Source of the DNA: Seriola aureovittata
Lineage: Eukaryota > Chordata > Actinopteri > Carangiformes > Carangidae
Assembly: GCF_021018895.1 (NCBI RefSeq)
Contig: NC_079386.1
Coordinates: 19,200,052 to 19,264,051, forward strand
Direction: 5' to 3'
DNA length: 64,000 nucleotides
The position numbers and the translations under genes are program-made. How positions within the stretch are numbered: position 1 is the stretch's first letter; every line of letters starts with the position of its first letter. The notes under the pieces are model-generated. The model was not told where the DNA came from, ran no database searches, and worked only from the letters and a program-made list of their open reading frames with translations. This document shows, one piece after another, positions 44,369-56,741 of the stretch.

Positions 44369-47300
44369 TCAGACCTGCTGAGGATCAGCTGCTCTATTGG
44401 CAAGTTCATATGACGGCTGCTCTGTGGATCGTTTACGTTTCCTATAGATCATAAAACCAACAACAACAACAACAACAACAACAAGCAGAGCAGCAGCTGA
44501 CAGACCGACTCCCAGTCCACCATGTCCGCTGCTGTTTCCCTCCTTGTCTCCTCCCTCCTTGTCTCCTCCCTCCTTGTCTCCTCTCTCCTTGTCTCCTCCC
44601 TCCTTGTCTCCTCTCTCCTCGTCTCCTCTCTCCTCTGTGATACCTGCAGAGAGAAGCAGGTGTGAGGTATCAGCTGTCAGGTAGGTGATGAGACAGACAT
44701 TATCTACTGAACTTTGATCACATGACTCAGACCAGCTGTTCTCTACAAAGTCTCATCAACAACATCTGGAGAAAACACAAACATCTGGTCTGTGATGGTT
44801 CACTCTCACATCAACAACCAGGAAGCAGCTGCACCAAGACTCACCTGAGTCTGACTCACCTGAGACTGACTCACCTGAGACTGTACTGACTCACCTGAGA
44901 CTAACTCACCTGAGACTGACTCACCTGAGACTGACTCACCTGAGACTCTACTGACTCACCTGAGACTTTACTGACTCACCTGAGACTGACTCTACTGGCT
45001 CACCTGAGTCTGACTCACCTTAGTCTGACTCACCTGAGACTGACTCACCTGAAACTGACTCACCTGACTCACCCGATACTGACTCACCTGAGACTGACTC
45101 TACTGACTCACCTGAGTCTGAATCACCTGAGACTCTACTGACTCACCTGAGACTGACTCTACTGACTCACCTGAGTCTGACTCACCTGAGACTTTTCTGA
45201 CTCACCTGAGACTAACTGACCTGAGACTGACTCACCTGAGACTGACTTACCTGAGACTCTACTGACTCACCTGAGACTGACTCTACTGACTCACCTGAGA
45301 CTTTACTGACTCACCTGAGACTGACTCACCTGAGACTGACTCTACTGGCTCACCTTAGTCTGACTCACCTGAGACTGACTCACCTGAGTCTGACTCACCT
45401 GAGTCTGACTCACCTGAGACTGACTCTACTGACTCACCTGAGACTGACTCTACTGACTCACCTGAGTCTGTCTCACCTGAGACTGACTCACCTGAGACTC
45501 TACTGACTCACCTGAGTCTGACTCACCTGAGACTGACTCACCTGAGACTCTACTGACTCACCTGAGACTGACTCTACTGACTCACCTGAGACTGACTCAC
45601 CTGACTCACCCGATACTGACTCACCTGAGTCTGACTCACCTTAGTCTGACTCACCTTAGTCTGACTCACCTGAGACTGACTCACCTGAGACTGATTCTAC
45701 TGACTCACCTGACTCACCCGATACTGACTCACCTGAGACTCACCTGAGACTGACTCTACTGGCTCACCTGAGACTGACTCTACTGACTCACCTGAGTCTG
45801 ACTCACCTGAGACTGACTCACCTGAGACTCTACTGACTCACCTGAGTCTGACTCACCTGAGACTGACTCACCTGAGACTCTACTGACTCACCTGAGACTG
45901 ACTCTACTGACTCACCTGAGACTGACTCTACTGGCTCACCTTAGTCTGACTCACCTTAGTCTGACTCACCTGACTCACCCGATACTGACTCACCTGAGAC
46001 TCACCTGACTCACCTGAGACTGACTCTACTGGCTCACCTTAGTCTGACTCACCTTAGTCTGACTCACCTGAGACTGACTCTACTGAGACTGGCTCACCTG
46101 AGATTCTACTGACTCACCTGAGACTGACTCACCTGACTCACCCGATACTGACTCACCTGAGACTGACTCACCTGAGACTCTACTGACTCACCTGAGTCTG
46201 ACTCACCTTAGTCTGACTCACCTGAGACTGACTCACCTGAGACTGATTCTACTGACTCACCTGAGTCTGACTCACCTGAGTCTGACTCACCTGAAACTGA
46301 CTCACCTGAGTCTGACTCACCTGAGACTGACTCTACTGACTCACCTGAGTTTGACTCACCTGAGACTGACTCTACTGACTCACCTGAGACTGACTCCACT
46401 GACTCACCTGAGACTGACTCACCTGAGACCGACTCACCTGAGACTGGCTCACCTGAGATTCTACTGACTCACCTGAGATTCTACTGACCCACTTGAGTAT
46501 GACTCACCTGAGTCTGACTCACCTGAGACTGACTCACCTTTCTGATGAACATCCAGGTGGATGATGCTGATGGGTTCAGGAAAGGAGTTTGCTTCTGTCT
46601 GGACTCGACACTCGTATCTTCCTGTGTCGTCTCTCGTCACGTCCTTCAGAGTCAGAGACACGTCCCCGTCCTTCATCTGTCTGTCCCTCAGCTCCACCCG
46701 GTTCTGAAAGGACGGACTCTGGTTCTGTGGATCAGGCTTCTTGTCCCGGTACAGAAACACTTGTTCTGGCTCCGGCTCAGCTCTGCTCCACTCTACAACT
46801 GTGATGTCTGTGTCTCTTGGACCTCGACACGGCAGAGAGACAGTCTGTCCAGGTGCAGCTGTGACGTTTACTGGGATTAAAGGAGGGAACACAGAGCAGC
46901 CAATCAGAGCGAGCGCCCACCGGTCTCGACCGACACACACAAGACTAATAAGAAGTGATGTCTCTTGAGTCGTGTCGATCGGGGCTGAGGACTACAGGTG
47001 AGACCCGTTCAGTCTTCACCTGCAGTGAGGAGCAGGTGGGACAGGAAGCCGTGGTGTTAACTGACCATCAGCCTCTTGTCTTCGTACAGACACCTGTCCC
47101 TCGCTCTCTACCTGAACATCAGCTCAGTCAACACAGGAGTCACAAACATGAAATACACACAAACCAAATGAATGAGGAGGGAAGTCAGTCTGACCACACC
47201 TCCCAGGTAGAGTCCTGCTCCAGGTGTGGACAGGTTCACTTGTACAAACTCACCTGAGTCTACAACCTTCAGGGTGATGGTGTTGATGAGCTGAGGACGA

Positions 47301-50300
47301 CTTCCTTTTTTTCCAACATGACACTCGTATCTTGCAGCGTCGTTGATGGTGACGTTCTTCAGAATCACAGAGACGTCTCCGTCCTTCACCTGTGGATCTG
47401 TCAGCTCCACTCGACCACGATAAGATGGAAGCTGGTATTCTTCATAAAAGCGTTTGTCTCTGTAGAGGAAGACGTAATCCTCTGACTTCAGGTCAGGTCT
47501 GATCCACTTTATCAGTTTGATTTCAGCATCTCTGGGACCTCGACATGGAAGAGTGACGTCTTCTCCAGGTTTCACCTTCGTCTCTTCACCTGAATCACAA
47601 GAAAAAGTCCAGAGAGAAACAGGAAGTAAAAGTCAGTGACCCAGTTCTTTATCAAATACTTTTATTTTGAAGGTTCACCACAGAACCTCCATGATCTGAG
47701 CTAACTGGTGATGATGATGATGATGATGAAGAAACTTAACAATTAAAAAAACCTACAGTGGACGAGTGGTTTGACATCATTTATAACATTTTTAAGATGG
47801 AAAGAATTACTTTTGCTATAAGACTAAAACAGGGTCTGTTTTTGAAAAGATGGGAAAGATGGATTAGATATGTCACTCCGGTTCTTCCATCGTTTGTCTA
47901 GCACCAGGTCTTATATCCATTTCCTTCTTTCATCTATGTTTTTCCTATTCAACCCTTATGCATCAGTATTTTAACTTTTTTTTTCTCCAGTAAAACAGAT
48001 GTGCACCCCAGCATTCTTGTTCTAAGCCTAAGGAGTTAAGTTCTCAATTTTTGTATTGTATTAATTTCATCTTTTGTGTGATTGAGGGAGGTCCAATCAT
48101 CCCTATCTGTATTGTCAGTGGAATCGTGGATGTATTACTGTGCAATTCAGTTGCAATTTACAGATGAATGGATGAGATTGGTGAATTGATATGTGAATGA
48201 ACATGTAAACCATGAAAATCACAATAAAACTTAATCACTGAAATAGAAGTCAAAGCAGCAATATCAAGACTCAAACCACATAAAAGATGGTTCGGTAGAT
48301 TATCAGGCTATAAGATAAATATTCAGAAAACTCAAGCTATGACCTTTAATTTTAACCTACCAGATGATTTAGTTACTAAATACAACCTGAGTAGTAACAA
48401 AAAATTAATGAGGTATCTGGGAATTAATCTTACCCAAGACATTACAAAATTATTCGAAGCCAAGTATATTCCTCTCAACCTTAAAATGAAGTGTGACATC
48501 TCCAGATGGAATCACTTACCTTTTCTCAGTCTAACTTCAAGGATTGAATCAGTCAAAATGGTGATTTTGCCCCGCCTGTTGTATCTTTTCCTATCGCTAC
48601 CAATTGAAATAAGTGATCGACAGTTCATTGAATGGCAGAAATTAATTTCTCGATATATCTGGATGGGTACAAAACCAAGGGTAAAATTTAAAGTAATGCA
48701 ACTATCAAAAGACAAGGGAGGAATGGCGCTGCCTAATTTAAAAGATTATTATTACGCGGCTCAGATAAGAACCCTGGGGTATCTCTGTGACTCGCAGTTC
48801 AGGGCCAGGTGGAAGGAAACAGAAGAGGGAGGCTCTGCAGGTCCACCCTTACAGGCAGTAATGTCAGACAGAAAACTTATAGACAGTCTTGCAAATAAGA
48901 ATAACCCCTGGATAAAAGTAACACTAAACACCTGGCACAAGGTAGTTAGGAAATACAACTTAAAGGGTGCAGAAAACATATTACGTTGGTGTGCTTATGA
49001 CACGGATTTTATTCCAAATAGGACAGACAATAGATTTAAACTGTGGACAGAGAGGGGCCTTACGGCTTACTGTTGCTTTATACACAATGGGTCTGTGAGC
49101 AGGATTTTTTCAGATACCTCCAAGTAAGGAATCGATTACATACAATTTTGACAGAGGACCAGAGTAGTGATATCCTGAAGGTTTTCGTTTCAATTTATAA
49201 ATCTGGGAGTGGAAAGAAATGAATATCTAGATTATACAAAGGTCTCCAAAACTCCCCGAATTCGAACAGCCTGCATATTAAATGTAAATGGGAAAGGGAG
49301 GGAGATCTGGTCATAACTGGTGATAAATGGGAAAACATTTGTAAATTACAATGGAAAACCACAACTTCACACAACTGGCGAGAGTTTAGATGGAAAAACA
49401 TTGTGAGATTTTTTATAACACCTGCCCAGAAGAGACACCAAGGTAATGGAACAAGTTGTTGGAGGGTGTGTGGTGCAGATGTGGCCAACCATTATCATCT
49501 ATTTTGGGGTTGTCCAAAACTTTCACCTTTCTGGCATGATATTCTTGATTGTCTGGAATATATGTTTCAAAAGACTAAACAATTTGATGTCTGCTCAATG
49601 TATTTTTGTACCACAGTAATACATATGCAATCATTAGCAGACACATATCTAATGAAGATATTATTGATTGGAGCAAAGAAAGCTATAACAAGGAAATGGC
49701 TGCAACCCAACACACCGACACTGGAAGACTGGCAAGGGACTGTTCACGAAATCTACATCATGGAGAGACTGACATTCGCTCTAAAAGTGCAGTCGGAGAA
49801 GTTTAAGAGTTGGTGGTCAAAATGGATCAGCTATATAAAGTCACGGAGACCTGAACTGCTTTAAGTATCTCTATTACATGGCTTGAAGTACCAGTTTAAT
49901 TTTGATGGAAAAATGAGTAAATGTGACTTTCTTTGGTTCAATTGTTCCTATTGTATACATGGTAAAATGAAAGGGAGAGTAATAGCTTGGAGAATATGTT
50001 AGCACAATTGTCCAAACACATGTTTTTGTTTAGCTCTGTATGTGTGTAATGGTGCTGAAATGACTTTCTATGTTTCTCCCTGATAAAAAAAAAAAACATC
50101 TCCCTGGATGATCGTTAGCGTTGTTTCAGTGCTTGTTAATGAATTCAGACGGGTCAGATTTGACCACCTGGTTGTAAGTAGTGTGGAACAACCAGGGCTG
50201 AGCGGGAAAGATCTGATCCACCAAGTGCAGCTGCCGCTAACCAGGAAGAGACGGTAACTCCGCCATCACACGAGGCAGCGCCCCTGTCCCACTACACCTG

Positions 50301-50631
50301 AACGCACCGTGACACCAGGAGCCTAAAGGTTGTCCTCAGTGACCCATCTGATCCCAGACCAGGACCTGGTCTTCCTCTCTGACATAAACCTCTGAAACAC
50401 ACTTGATGTTCGCTTTGATATCGACTGTAACGAGGAAGTGAAGCTCCGCCATGTTCAGAGACTCCGTCACACACAGAGACTGATACGGGTCTTTACAGTA
50501 ACTTCCCCACAAGCTCAACTACTTTCTCTTTCCTCCATATATCCGCTCACACACTGCTTACCTGCAGAGGACACACATGACAGGAGACAGGTGAGGAGAC
50601 ACACAGAGACGGTCAGTACTGAAGAAAACAT
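44369..50631 (-). CDS. Two-Ig-domain membrane receptor, copy 2 (butyrophilin/B7/MOG-like)
   Basis: Exons: signal 50631-50562, IgV-1 47589-47254, IgV-2 46870-46538, stalk/membrane/tail 44643-44369. Phase 1 throughout, 1014 nt (337 aa). The signal peptide begins MFSSVLTVSVCLL and ends CVSSA. IgV-1 and IgV-2 keep the paired cysteines and tryptophans seen in copy 1. The stalk is enlarged by a 15-bp coding repeat giving GDKEG/GDKER units. The membrane segment (LSAAALLVVVVVVVGFMIY) is followed by RKRKRSTEQPSYEL and a tail ending in PQQV. SYEL is a possible tyrosine-based sorting or signalling motif. The first intron contains truncated LINEs. It is the fuller of the two copies. Confidence 0.8.
44539..44643 (-). 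repeat. 15-bp coding repeat in the receptor stalk (copy 2)
   Basis: CTCCTCCCTCCTTGT-type units encode alternating GDKEG and GDKER just outside the membrane. Copy 1 has only about two such units, so the stalk length differs between paralogues. Confidence 0.75.
44839..46537. repeat. Minisatellite of 5' splice-site units, intron after IgV-2 (copy 2)
   Basis: The same array as in copy 1, grown to about 1.7 kb. Units of 15, about 20 and 24 bp carry CTCACCTGAG. I did not count exactly, but there are of the order of 90 copies. It abuts the true IgV-2 donor at 46538/46537. Confidence 0.92.
47736..48240 (+). mobile_element. 5'-truncated L1-type LINE, 3' end
   Basis: Plus-strand reading starts inside ORF2 near its end (KPTVDEWFDIIYNIFKMER, then IRYVTPVLPSFV and stop), followed by about 340 bp of 3' untranslated region. 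It belongs to a different subfamily from the element at 30598. Confidence 0.75.
48245..50096 (+). mobile_element. Truncated and internally deleted L1-type LINE
   Basis: Begins with EVKAAISRLKPHK, the segment just before the reverse-transcriptase core. It jumps directly to RWFGRLSGYKINIQKTQ, which normally follows the YADD box, so the catalytic core is deleted. The C-terminal half continues (48339-49127, then 49403-49864 after frame breaks), with CWRVCG...HLFWGC and an end at RRPELL. An A run closes it at about 50084-50096. Confidence 0.85.
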
Positions 50632-53583
50632 CTTCTTCTTCTGCTGGTTAATAACCGTCAGCTTCCTGGAGAATCGATGAAGTCAGTGTGAAGCAGCTGA
50701 AAGGCAGTAGTGGACTGTGACCGAAGATAACTGAGGTACAATGATCTGTGAGCAGCTCCCTTTGACTCTGACGCCACGCCCACCTGTGACACAGCTGAGG
50801 GAGGAGTCACGTGATTTACAAGAAAACAGCAGGGAGCTCTGCTCGTATGAAGCACCTGAACTGATTGAACACAGAACAAAACAGCAGCTGAAGGTCCAGA
50901 CTGGAAACAGGAAGCAGGAAGCATCACTGCAGACTCCACACATACTCACACAACCTGTTCCTGCTGCTGCCAGAGGGGAGGAGCTTCATCTCTCACCTCT
51001 GAACCTAATGTTGGTTTCTCTGTCAACTCACTATGTGACAATCTCAGAGCGACGCTACAATGTGACGTTCAGACTCTGATGCCACGCCCACCTGTGACAC
51101 AGCTGAGGGAGGAGTCACGTGATTTACAAGAAATGGAAAAGGACTGAAGCTGAAAGGACAGAGTGATGTGGGTGAACAGCAGCTGAAGATCCAGACTGGC
51201 TGCAACATGAAGCTGCAGATGTGACAGATGTTTTTACCTGCTTCATCAGAGCGGAGTAGGGTTTCACCTTTTATCTGATGTGATGTGGTGACGTGATTTT
51301 GTGAGAATTTAAAAAGCCAGTACACATTCCTTTATGTGCTTATGACCCAAAATGACTGAATATCAAAGGTAACAAGAGATGTATCCTGATGCTGATTCAC
51401 AGTTTTAGAGAAGACGGGATGACACACAGCACAACATGAAGCTGCAGATGTGACAGATGTTTTTACCTGCTTCATCAGAGCGGGATGACACGCAGCACAG
51501 GGCCATGGGTCGGACTCCAACCCACAGCGCTGTGGTTAATGACTGAAAACATATAAAAAATTATGACAATGTGAGTGTGAACATGTATGATGCTAACAAT
51601 GCTAATGCTAACACTGCACGACAATGTGACACATTTTACCTTCATCGAATAAACTGCAGCTCCTGTGATTTGGAAAGTTCTTGGTATCAAATTCATGTCT
51701 TTAAGAAAGAAAGCGTCACACAGATATGTAGATTTTAATATTTTATCCTTGAGGCCAAAGGGAAGTCCTCCTGCACTCTGAACAGCACTTCTGGCTGCAC
51801 CTGTCTGCTGCTTCTGGAGACCCCTGGGCGTCTTGTCAGTACATGACTCCATAGGAATAACAGTGAATCCAAATATGGTCAAAGAGGAGGGGCGCATGTT
51901 GTTCATGCCAGCTTGTAGCAAGCTCTCACCCACCTGTCACTCAAAGAGGCCACGCCCTTAATCCTCCATAACTGTGGTCCTTAATAAAATGTAAACAGGT
52001 GAGTTATATAAACAGGTGAGTTATATAAACAGGTGAGTTATATCAACAGGTGTCATGAAGGAGGAAATTATCTCTAGAGACCAAAACAGTTTTTGTACCA
52101 GGCTGTAAACATGTTTATTTCTGCTGTAAAGTTGGACATTTTAACATGGGAGTCTATGGGGACTGACTCACTGTTGGAGCCAGACTCTAGTGGTCGTTAG
52201 AGGAACTGCAGCTTCATGTTTCAGTCTGGAGGTTGATGCTTGGTTTAAACCAGCAGATGTCAGCAGAGAGTCAGTCCTCATCCAGCAGGATAACACTGAT
52301 CCATACAGTACCAGCAGCTTCTGCTACTTCTAGTATTTATTTAATAAATAACAGCAGATTAACTGATGACCAGACCTGCAGGCCAACAAACCAGGAACCA
52401 AACTGACCGTGAGAGTTTTACTCCCCCCCCATGTCGCCCAAATCTAAATCCGCCATTGATACACACACAGTTGAACTTGAACACAATTGAAAAGAGCCCA
52501 CATTCGAAAACAAGCACATGCAGCTCTGCACACAACAAACACACTGCTGGCAGCTTGATCTCTGTGGTTTAATCTATACGTCATAAATATCCTGATATTG
52601 TGCTGCGTATGTTGTGGAAACGTGGGGCTGGTTCAGGTATAAATATCACTCCTTTGTGCCACCCTGAGGACAACAGGGGCGTGACATTAGAGCACAACTG
52701 GATCTGATCTCATTCAATGAATAAATACATAAATAATCTATTCAATGTTGGGTTCAAATCCGGAGACACCGGACATCCCGTGGATGTTGCATGATGATCA
52801 GGTGCACACTTTAATGAAAGCACCACGCTGCCGTGACGACCCCTGGGGTCTGACCTATCCTCTTGTGTGTAGCTGATCAGGTCGTGTCATGTTGTGTTTG
52901 GTTACGTCTCAGTTTCCACACATATTCCACTCATGCACACCTCAGACTACTACTGAGTCCCACACCTTAACATTTCATTTGGTCCAATAAAATGTTCTTT
53001 ATTAGTGACGCCCGTGGTGCATCTCCCTTTATGTCGTGGCCTCTTGAGTCAGGGTCTTCATCTTGCTGTGTTTGCAAACTGATGCAGCGACACACTGAAT
53101 GTATGTCACATCCTGACCACATCACCTTGGTTAAAGCAGAGACAGGCTGTCAGACATGCAGGGTCAAAAACCCCCTCTGCCCACTTCCTGTCAACTAAAC
53201 TCATGTACGGGAAGCAGCAGCTTGTTTCCATCAACGTGTATCTCCGTCTATAAAGTCAAAGTCTTTAGAGAATGATTAACTGAATGTTTTATTAAGAAAC
53301 TCTTTGAATCATTTCAAATTAAAGTCAAGAATCTTTCTGAACAAAGCCACGAACATCAGTCAGAGTTAGTCCTACTGTCAGTGAAGGCATCATGCAGCCA
53401 CTAGATTCATGTCATGTTTCAGTCTGTTTTCCCTTTTTTATTGCAACTAAAGAAAGAAGCTCAAACATTTTGTGTGCAGATGAAACCACAGCAGTGTGAA
53501 CCACGGACAGAGGAAGGAGGAGGGTTTTACTCAGTGACTCTGAGCTGATCAGAGAGCAGCTCTAACATCCTCAAAGAGTGAAG
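50632..53583. other. Intergenic: tail of the duplication and unique sequence
   Basis: To about 52435 this is the copy-2 match of 24855-27028, including GTCACGTGATTTACAAGAAA blocks and three ACAGGTGAGTTATATA units where copy 1 has two. From 52436 to 53583 no gene or element was recognised. Confidence 0.5.
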
Positions 53584-53614
53584 ATGGAGGGAACATGTCT
53601 GCTGTGTCTGCTCT
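53584..53614 (+). pseudogene. Orphan FcR-like signal exon
   Basis: ATGGAGGGAACATGTCTGCT opens a 31-nt exon ending CTCT|GTGAGT. Length, phase and donor are identical to exon 1 of the FcR-like gene at 28219. No matching second exon or Ig exon was found downstream before the retrovirus, so this is probably the leftover start of another family member. Confidence 0.5.
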
Positions 53615-54325
53615 GTGAGTCCTCTCTTTATCTTTATGTCTGAGCTTTGATTTGTTCTCTACTTTCCAGTCTAGAAGAAATGCTGTGAATTCTGCATCAA
53701 ACTTCATCCCGTTACTCACCAACATCTGTCTCCAGAGGTGGAAACAAACCCTCCTGCTTCTGTTTCTGTCACTTTTCTCTTCCGCTGAAGTCGGTGTCTG
53801 TCTGGGAGCATGTGAAGATCGTTGTAACGATGGGACGGGCTGAGGTAGAAATAAAAGAAAAGGAATTAAGTTTTATGGTGAACTCAATATTTTTTACTAG
53901 ACTGTAAACAGCTGCTAATGCTGACGTTAGCTACAGTATGTAGCAGTAGCAAAATTTATAAATAACTCCTTTAAAGTCAAACTGTTGTCAAAATGTCCCA
54001 ATTACAGACCTGCCAACCTACTGTAATAGTGTAAAGTTCATGTGTCTCCACACCACTTCTCTTTTCATTCAAAATTCATTCAACATTAAGTTCTTCAACA
54101 TATGAACTGACTATGAAGGAAACGATACAATCATATATTCTGTAGAAGAAGTCTGATGAGAGGACATATTTACATTTAGAAACAGTCAGCTGTTTGTGTG
54201 TGAACCATGTGACATCAGTTCAAGGAGGCTAAACCCTGGATTTTGACTGGCAGGGAGCTTTGACCATGTTTTTCTAAAATACCACTTACACTGGGATATA
54301 TTATTAGTGCCACGGGTGCTCCGCT

Positions 54326-54371
54326 CCGAGGCACTCCTCTACAGCTAGAATAGCTGAGAGGAGTGCCTCGG
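54326..54371. repeat. Perfect hairpin
   Basis: A 15-bp stem (CCGAGGCACTCCTCT paired with AGAGGAGTGCCTCGG) continues, after one unpaired A, into a 6-bp stem (CAGCTA/TAGCTG) with loop GAA. It could be the fused ends of a palindromic element or a small structured RNA. Confidence 0.8.
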
Positions 54372-55429
54372 TGCCTGAAGCTCATTAGAAATGCATTGGA
54401 ATTTTCTTTAGAAACCCACCTTTTTTCTACAAAATTGCACCTTTTTTCTGAGTCACCCAGCTCTCTCATACCTGCACGTAGAAATGTGATTCAAACTATA
54501 AAACGGAGGAAAACTTCTGCTCTCTCAAAAAGACAGGAACTGTTTTTACATAACATGTAAACTTTTCACACTGTGAGCACTCAAAGGAGGAGTGCAAATC
54601 ACTTTTTCTTCAAAGTTAGAGTGAAAGCGTCAGTTGGCTAGAGTGCGTGAAGCAGTAAAAAATAACCTTTATTTTTATTTTTAACTCGAGCTCGTGGCCA
54701 AACCGTAAAAAGGAGACAAATAATTCTTTCTGAAAATGTAGACATAGTTGTTGGGATTCATAAAATGTAACTTTGACAGGCAGGGTCTGCACAAAATTTA
54801 AACGGGGGTGCCGAGTCCGGCAGCAATACCTGTCTCACTCTCATTGACACCTAATGTAATCGTCTTTTATTTTCAAAAGAATCTCACTCTGTCTTCGCAC
54901 TGAGCTTACTCACTCATTTTAAGGAATATCTGAATAAAATACAGACTGTAGAAACTTCTGGCTTCAGTGTCTGGCACGGTCTTTTCGGTTTTTGAAAAGA
55001 AGTAACGGTTTTCTCATAATTTGCAGTTGTTTGAAGCCATGTAGAAGCCAAATTCTGGGCAGATTTTCACATTGCCATGGCAACGGCAGCTCCTGACCTG
55101 TGTGCGTGCGCCTAGCAACCAGATAACCAACTCTCCAAGCTCTGCTAGCTTTACATTAGCCGCATGTTAGGTCTTAAATTACATTTAGTTAGGTCTTAAA
55201 TATGTAAGTCCATTTACTGCTTCCTTCGTTGCTTTTTGTTTTGTTTTGTTAAAAGAGTGAATGAAGTTGTGACGGTCTCCGCTGAGACAGAGGAGAGGAG
55301 AAGCTACTAGCCCTCTCTCGCTGTCACTTCTAGTCGCGTTGCTCTCCTCCCCAGTAATGTTAAATTTAGCACAGAAAAAAACATAATAGTGGTAATTTAA
55401 ATAGAGGTTCATGGGATTTATTAACCCTC

Positions 55430-55780
55430 AGGGGTCCCTCTGTCCTTTTTTGGACATTTTCTTCACTTTTCTTTTTTGATTTGCTGATCATTTTGGCTGT
55501 GTTACAGCTGAAGGTATGGATTTCTGCAAGAAAGTGTCTTTTTTGACATATTTTTAAAATCTAATGTCAGTTACTGTTACAGGTCTATTATACACTGGTA
55601 ACACATTTTGTACCCTCTGGGGTTCCTCGCGTCCAAAAAAGGACACACAAAGAAAATGCTATAAAATCATCATATAACAAAATTTTTCCTGCTTTTTTTG
55701 CATAAATCTCTTAAACCACTTCAGTTCTGCTCAAACCTACCAAATGTTTATTAGTTTTCAGGATTTTAACCCTTTAAATG
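55430..55780. repeat. TTAA-led repeat, possibly piggyBac-type non-autonomous element
   Basis: TTAACCCTCAGGGGTCCCTC at 55430 is echoed by CCCTCTGGGGTTCCTC at about 55613. TTAACCCTTT follows at about 55769. TTAA is the piggyBac target site, but matching inverted ends were not confirmed. Confidence 0.25.
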
Positions 55781-56241
55781 CCAGTTTGAAGACATGTCGC
55801 CTCTTGTTTTATAAAAAAAAACAACACAGAATATGAGATATTTCCCACATAATACATGATGGAGGGATGTGACATTGTTTTATATCAGAGTCTTTTATAT
55901 CAAGACATTTCTCAAAGCCAGAATATGATCAGGGTGACTTTTGAACACTGGAAATAAATCATGTACTCATCCCGGCAGTAGCCCCCGTGGCACTCAAAAT
56001 TTCCCTGGAATTTTTGTAGTTATTAGATACAGTTAAAGTGCAGCTGCTTAAAGCCATTGTTTTCATGAGTCATATTTAATTGTATGATAGGTGATACAAA
56101 CTGATAAACGTGAATTTGATCCTGTTATTAATTTTAAATATTACATATTTATTCACTTATTACGTGAATAAATATTTAAATAAATAATAAATGTTACTTA
56201 TGTTATTCCGGCGGCACAGTATCATGAACCTTCACGTTAAC

Positions 56242-56741
56242 TGTTGAGATTCACCCAGAGTGTAATCTCACCCAGGCCGGGGAGTCGAGGTACACAATTG
56301 AGGAGACAGGAGTTGAATCAAGTAGAAGTATTTATTTGCGCAATCTGCAGAGAGCGGAGATCGTACAGTACACATAACAGTGGTACCAGGAACAGCTGAG
56401 AACGATCTAGCCTGAGGTTGTTAGTGTCTTAGCTTAAGTCAAGGAGTATAGCTCCTCCTTACAAGTAAGGCATGTCTTAGTTTGATTGATTCAAACGGCA
56501 GCTGACGTGTGTTGCTAGGCGGCTTCGTGTCACATGTGTCAGGGGTGTAGGCTAATATTATACGTCAACAAAAGTAAGTTAATCAAAGTAACAACAATGT
56601 TTCTTGTAATTTAAGCAAAGTAACAACAGTGTTTCTTGTTATGCATGAGAAAGCACATTTCTTAAAGGTCACACAGTTAATCACATGCCCCGTTCTTTCT
56701 GGTACACACTGTACTCCTGAGATATGTGAGAGATACATTCA
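56242..56741 (-). repeat. Putative 3' LTR
   Basis: On the minus strand it starts TGAATGTATC directly after the polypurine tract AAAAGGGGGATTGG and ends AATCTCAACA, giving TG...CA ends. It carries AATAAA (near 56333) about 90 bp from the end. The other LTR is outside the window, so the edges are inferred. Confidence 0.6.

Larger units (their letters stand above)
41567..52435. repeat. Segmental duplication, copy 2 (about 10.9 kb)
   Basis: Direct-order partner of 18735-27028. The extra length comes from an insertion of about 475 bp at 43286-43761, an expanded splice-site minisatellite at 44839-46537, and LINE pieces at 47736-50096. Confidence 0.85.
53615..56241. other. Gene-poor interval before the retrovirus
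   Basis: Holds a perfect long hairpin (54326-54371), a TTAA-led repeat (55430-55780) and AT-rich sequence. No coding region could be supported. Confidence 0.5.

Noticed and set aside
44839..46537. CRISPR-like look of evenly repeated units
   Set aside because: Units are adjacent with no unique spacers, in a eukaryotic intron; it is a minisatellite.
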